From the NCBI RefSeq assembly GCF_004664715.2, contig NC_051075.1, forward strand, positions 29,470,504 through 29,534,503: a DNA stretch of 64,000 nt, written 5' to 3'. Position 1 is the stretch's first letter. The number at the start of each line of letters is the position of its first letter. The stretch is from Peromyscus leucopus. Lineage: Eukaryota > Chordata > Mammalia > Rodentia > Cricetidae. The translations under genes and the position numbers were made by a program. Positions 60,030 through 64,000 of this stretch are shown here, piece after piece. The notes under the pieces are model-generated. The model did not search any database. It was not told where the DNA came from and worked only from the letters and a program-made list of their open reading frames with translations.

Positions 60030-60135
60030 CCCTACACTGTGTAGTCCTGACTGACATGGAACTTAAACTCAGAGGTCTGCATTTTCTATTTCCCAAGTGC
60101 TGAAATTTAAGCATGTACCACAAGACCCACTACTT
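60030..60135 (-). repeat. Diverged B1 SINE fragment
   Basis: ctgacatggaacttaaactc, cagaggtctgcattttctat and cccaagtgctgaaatttaag follow reversed B1 order. Old and incomplete. Confidence 0.6.
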
Positions 60136-61434
60136 CCCTTTCAATAATGGGTATTGTACAAAAAGTAATTAAGGAAGTAACAATTTTGACAGTACGAAAA
60201 CAACTATATATGATTCATATCTGTAGAACATTCTACTTTGTAATAGTAGGTCTGGAAGTGTTATCTAGCTTAAGAATGTTGAAAGTGTAGAAATTAAGCA
60301 GAATGTATCCTCTACCACAATCAACTGAGACAATCATCAATAAAAAATGTGTAAATTAAATAAGAGTCCCCCAATAAAAATAAGGGTCAAGAGAATAAAT
60401 GAGGGAATTTGAAGCACAGTTTGAGATGAATGGGAATAAAAACTTACATATAAATAAGATAACTCCATACTGAGACTATGATCTACAAAACAAGTATACA
60501 TGCTTACATTAGGTAAGAAAACCAAAAAGAAACTGCAAGTAGGCTCTCAAATCAACATCTTGAATTTTATTACATTTATTACTGTGTACTTGAAGACAAA
60601 TTTTAATACTAAAATTTGGAAAATATAACCAGCAACATCCAGTAGGGAACTGTACAATTAAGTCTATTCATATCCTTTGCAAAATATTTTTTGCTTAAGT
60701 TTAATATCTTTTTATGATAAACACATTCATCAAATGAGGAAAGAAAAGAAATTGTTCAGTCTTCCCAAAGCCTTTATGGAAAACCCACTTATAAATATGT
60801 GTCTTCCAGTCAGCAAATAAATAGTTCCCCTAAATCAGCTAAAATATTCAGAAATGTCTTGTGGCTTTAACTGTCAGTTTGGGGTTCTAACTGGAGCAAT
60901 TAGATGAGAAAACAAAATCCATCTAAATTGCATATTACCCTCAGTCAGGTTTAACATCTTTACCTCTTTGGGAATCAGTCTAACATATGTGTTTAGTCAT
61001 TATTATTTTTTGGGCAAACTCTTAATTTCGTAAGTCTTCTATATTTGAAAATTCACAACCAGTGGGTTAATTTTTATTCCTGTTACCGCTGCCTTCTTTT
61101 TGCCTTTTGTCTTAATGATTCTGACCTGCACTTAGTTAACAGTATGTCTGCTCATAGTTGCTGGGTTTATGTTTGATGTCCTCTTTGAGGACTATTCCCA
61201 ATTCTGACAAATTCTGTCCTTCATCATCCATATGTTCTCTTCAATTTAAGCTGTATGTACTCTGTTTAAAAATATTTCTTTGGCATGAACATAAACTACT
61301 TATTTTACCTAAACTTCTTATTTTGCCATGTTCTTCTCCTCATCTGTTCTTCCAACCTTAACTTCCTCTTACAGCAAAGTCATGTTGATTCATACATACA
61401 ACACTCAGAGTTTGTATCAAGTTTTTAAAATCAA
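60136..61434. other. No gene or repeat recognised
   Basis: A/T-rich DNA without readable features. Confidence 0.45.
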
Positions 61435-62287
61435 TGTCTTAGTTTGATTTCTACCACTGTCATAAACACTGTGACAAAAATAAACTTGGGAAGGAAAGTG
61501 TTTCTTTTGTAAATCTTAAGTCACAGACTGTCATTGAGGGAAGTCAGCTCAAGAACAAGGAACCTAAGGGCAGGAACTTGAGAAACACTGCTTACTGGCT
61601 TGGACCTCAAGGTCACATTGTAGATGTAGCCAACTGTCTTATTAAATAAGAAACACAGAACCAATGTAAAAGAGAAAGCCAAGAGGTCAGAGCTCAGAGC
61701 TAAAATCTTACCTTTCCTCCTGCAGTGTTCCTGCTTCTCTGAAAAGAGACCTACTTCCGGTGTGTATGTCTTTACATAGTCTTTCTGTTCTGCCTTCTCA
61801 TTGGTTGTAAACACAAACACGTGGCTGCCTCGTCACTGCCTGTATGTACAGCCCTCCAGGTCTTAAAGGCGTGTCTCCAATGCTGGTTGTATCCCTGAAC
61901 ACACAGAGATCTACCTAGCTCTTCTACCAAGCGCTGAGATTAAAGGCCTGCAGCGCCACCACCGCCACACTCTTGCTATGGCTCTAATAGCTCTGACCCC
62001 TGGGCAACTTTATTTATTAACATACAATTAAAATCACATTTCAGTACAAATAGAATACCACCATATCACATTTTACTTCCTATCCTTTACCTCCAAGGAC
62101 CACCTGCCCAGGAATGGTGCCACCTACAGTGGTTGGGTCTTCCCACAACAATCATCAAGAAAAGCACTACAGACAGACTGACAGGCAATCTGATGTTGGA
62201 ATCATCTCAAGTGTGGCTTTTCTTCTCAGATGACAATAGCTTGTGTCAATTGACAAATACAGAACAAAACAAAACACTAACCAGGAA
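61435..62287 (+). mobile_element. LTR-like rodent repeat interrupted by another LTR
   Basis: The host starts TGTCTTAGTTTGATTTC at 61435, runs to about 61634 (cattgagggaagtcagctca, ggaacttgagaaacactgct), and resumes at about 62095 (aaggaccacctgcccaggaa, gatgacaatagcttgtgtca). It belongs to the family at 52502 and 58300. A second LTR (61635-62070) lies inside. Confidence 0.75.
61635..62070 (-). mobile_element. LTR (minus strand) carrying a B1-derived segment
   Basis: The unit is 436 bp with TG...CA ends. Read on the minus strand it starts TGTGATATGGTGGTATTCTA, has AATAAATAAAGTTGCCCAGG, a B1-like stretch (around 61865-61965, containing acagagatctacctagctct and gattaaaggcctgcag on the plus strand), ccaatgagaaggcagaacag, and ends TTATTTAATAAGACA. 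I recall this as a cricetid LTR that has long carried a piece of B1. I could not read a clean target duplication, so the exact ends are uncertain. No viral genes are present. Confidence 0.65.
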
Positions 62288-62446
62288 ACTTTATATCTGC
62301 TTTCATATTCTACCTGTGCTATATAGATGCATACTTGAGAGTTTTAGTCATGTATTTTCATTGAAAGTTTAGCTCTCTGTCAAGAAAGAAACTGTGATTT
62401 CATTGCTCAGTACTTGAAGGCCCACTCTGTTTCCGAGCATGGACAA

Positions 62447-62650
62447 TCCTTTCTGCACATTCTTTTTTTTTTTTTTTTTTTTTTTTTGGTTTTTTCGAGA
62501 CAGGGTTTCTCTGTGTAGCTTTGCGCCTTTCCTGGAACTCACTTTGGAGACCAGGCTGGCCTTGAACTCACAGAGATCCGCCTGCCTCTGCCTCCTGAGT
62601 GCTGGGATTAAAGGCATGCACCACCACCGCCCATCCTTTGTGCACATTCT
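62447..62650 (-). repeat. B1 SINE with 17-bp target duplication
   Basis: tcctttctgcacattct (62447-62463) and tcctttgtgcacattct (62634-62650) differ at one base. Between them is a reversed, well-conserved B1 with a long T tail, gagacagggtttctctgtgt, agctttgcgcctttcctgga, cacagagatccgcctgcctc and caccaccaccgccca. It is among the youngest SINEs in the window. Confidence 0.97.
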
Positions 62651-62764
62651 AAAAAATTAATATTTAGATTATTCATATAATTATTTGTTTATACATAAAT
62701 GATCCATATCTCTTTGTGTACATGTTTATGGCTTGCAATGATTAACTTTCAGGTTTTTCCACAC

Positions 62765-62885
62765 TCTTTTGTTTTGCTGTTTGGAACAAGGTCTCACTAA
62801 GTGACACGGGCTGTCTTTGAGCTCACAATTCTCCTACCTCTGCCTCTCAAGCACTGGGATTGCCAAGTGCAACATCCACCATCAT
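62765..62885 (-). repeat. Old B1-like SINE
   Basis: aacaaggtctcactaagtga, tttgagctcacaattctcct and tcaagcactgggattgccaa follow B1 order in reverse. High divergence suggests an early (proto-B1-like) copy. Confidence 0.65.
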
Positions 62886-63095
62886 TGCTACATTTGGTCA
62901 CAGTTTATTCATACTAAAATTACCTTCATGTTAAATGTTCAGTTTGATGAAGTTTGATAATTTTATCCTTTCAAGTTTCCTTATTTCAGTTTCCAGATCA
63001 TGTCGCCTCCCCGAGACAAGCACTTACTGATTTCAAACAGAAATTTGATGGATTTTTTGCCCCTGCTTTGCCTATTTTTGAAATTCATGTGATTC

Positions 63096-63480
63096 TCACT
63101 ATCTTAGTTTGCTTTTCTCTGACTGTGAAAAAACCCAATCACCAAAAATAATTCAGGGGGTGAATAGTTTATTTGACACATATGTCGTCACAGTGCAGCA
63201 ACCAGGGCAGCCATGGCAGTGGCCTAAGTTTGGAAACTGAAGGCTAGGAACTGATGCAAGAAACAGAGGAATGCTGCTTCCTGGTTTCCCCTCTGTCTTA
63301 TTTAGTTTTCTTTCTTTCTTTTACAATCCAAGATCACGATGACCTGCCCACAGTGAGCCAGCACTCCCATATTAATCATCAATTAAGAAAATGCACCCCA
63401 CACTGCCCACAGGCTAATCTCAGGAAGGCAATTCCTCAGTTGAGGTTCATTCTTACCAACTGACTCTAGTTTGTGCAAAA
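63096..63480 (+). repeat. LTR-like rodent repeat
   Basis: Order: atcttagtttgcttttctct, gtgaatagtttatttgacac, ggaactgatgcaagaaacag, gatgacctgcccacagtgag, caattaagaaaatgcacccc, gactctagtttgtgcaaaac. It is the same family as 52502 and 58300, with the 3' end decayed. Confidence 0.72.
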
Positions 63481-64000
63481 CCTAAATTTGCAAGCCTTAG
63501 TGTTAGTCTTTGTACCTGAGGTTTTGTTACTGTTCCTTGCTGAGTAGTGTTCCTATGTAATTGTGTCAAAACTTGTCTGTTTCTTGTCAGTGCATATTTG
63601 TGTAACTTCTCACTTAAGGCTTCTTATTAAAATGATGTGCACATATTTTCATAAGTAATTTTTATATGGGCTTTTTTCCCATTCTCTAGACTAATTACCC
63701 AGGAATAGAAATGTTAACTGCAGTATATATTAAAATTTATAGAAAACTGGTGAAAATTGCTTTGCAACTTATCTGTGTCACAAAACTGCTTGTATGGCTA
63801 AATATGCTCTGTATTTCCTCTCACATTTCTTATCTGTATTTTCTTTTATTTTTAGCTCTTCGAAAACTGTTGCCTGCTAATACCTTTCATGTGTTTTATT
63901 GTTGAGTTGTTACTTTGTATGATGGCATGCATATGCATTCTTCAATAGGTATTTCCCTCTGTCTATTATTTTCTTCCAAACACTGAAAAGGTATGCAATT
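63481..64000. other. No gene or repeat recognised
   Basis: A/T-rich DNA to the end of the window. Confidence 0.45.

Overview
This window looks like non-coding nuclear DNA of a muroid rodent, most likely a cricetid (hamster, vole or deer-mouse group). The evidence is the mix of repeats. There are B1 elements with the inner variants seen in cricetids, B2/B3 and B4-like SINEs, old Lx-type LINE-1 3' UTRs shared with mouse and rat, younger LINE-1 tails of a type I associate with cricetids, and short LTRs that resemble the cricetid mys/mysTR group. The family names are from memory, not from a library search. I found no functional protein-coding gene, no exon with convincing splice sites, no rRNA or tRNA gene and no CRISPR array. 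The open reading frames are LINE-1 ORF2 remnants, frames running through microsatellites, or frames in repeats and A/T-rich DNA.

Layout. 0-5 kb: degenerate SINEs, a 5'-inverted LINE-1 with an 18-bp target duplication, a B1 with its own duplication, a LINE-1 tail and an ATCT array. 5-17 kb: old SINEs and three or four minus-strand or inverted Lx 3' UTR fragments separated by simple repeats. 17-24 kb: a young LINE-1 tail, a long TG run, then about 6 kb with no recognised repeat. 24.2-29.6 kb: a 4-kb minus-strand Lx LINE-1 (3' UTR plus ORF2 to the RT domain) carrying a solo LTR, then an LTR-like repeat split by a second 5'-inverted LINE-1. 30.3-31.8 kb: a nested stack (LINE-1, with a B1 in its tail and a solo LTR in its UTR). 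35.7-36.1 kb: a tiny 5'-inverted LINE-1. 38.8-42.0 kb: the largest young LINE-1, 3.2 kb, plus strand, with matching flanking repeats. 42.7-46.2 kb: a LINE-1 tail, a 519-bp solo LTR with a perfect 6-bp target duplication, and a plus-strand Lx 3' UTR. 49-54 kb: B1, B2, LINE-1 tail and several LTR-like repeats. 54.1-55.2 kb: a processed pseudogene of the calpain small subunit (Capns1) on the minus strand. 55.2-64 kb: mostly unique A/T-rich DNA, then a solo LTR with a 5-bp duplication, further LTR-like repeats and B1 copies.

Nothing here works together as a pathway. What the window records is a history of retroposition. Target-site duplications can be read directly at many insertions, which gives their order and boundaries. 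Three clear and one probable 5'-inverted LINE-1s fit the twin-priming model. I did not find a previously undescribed biological system. The best leads are the modular LTR U3, the nested insertions and the Capns1 retrocopy.
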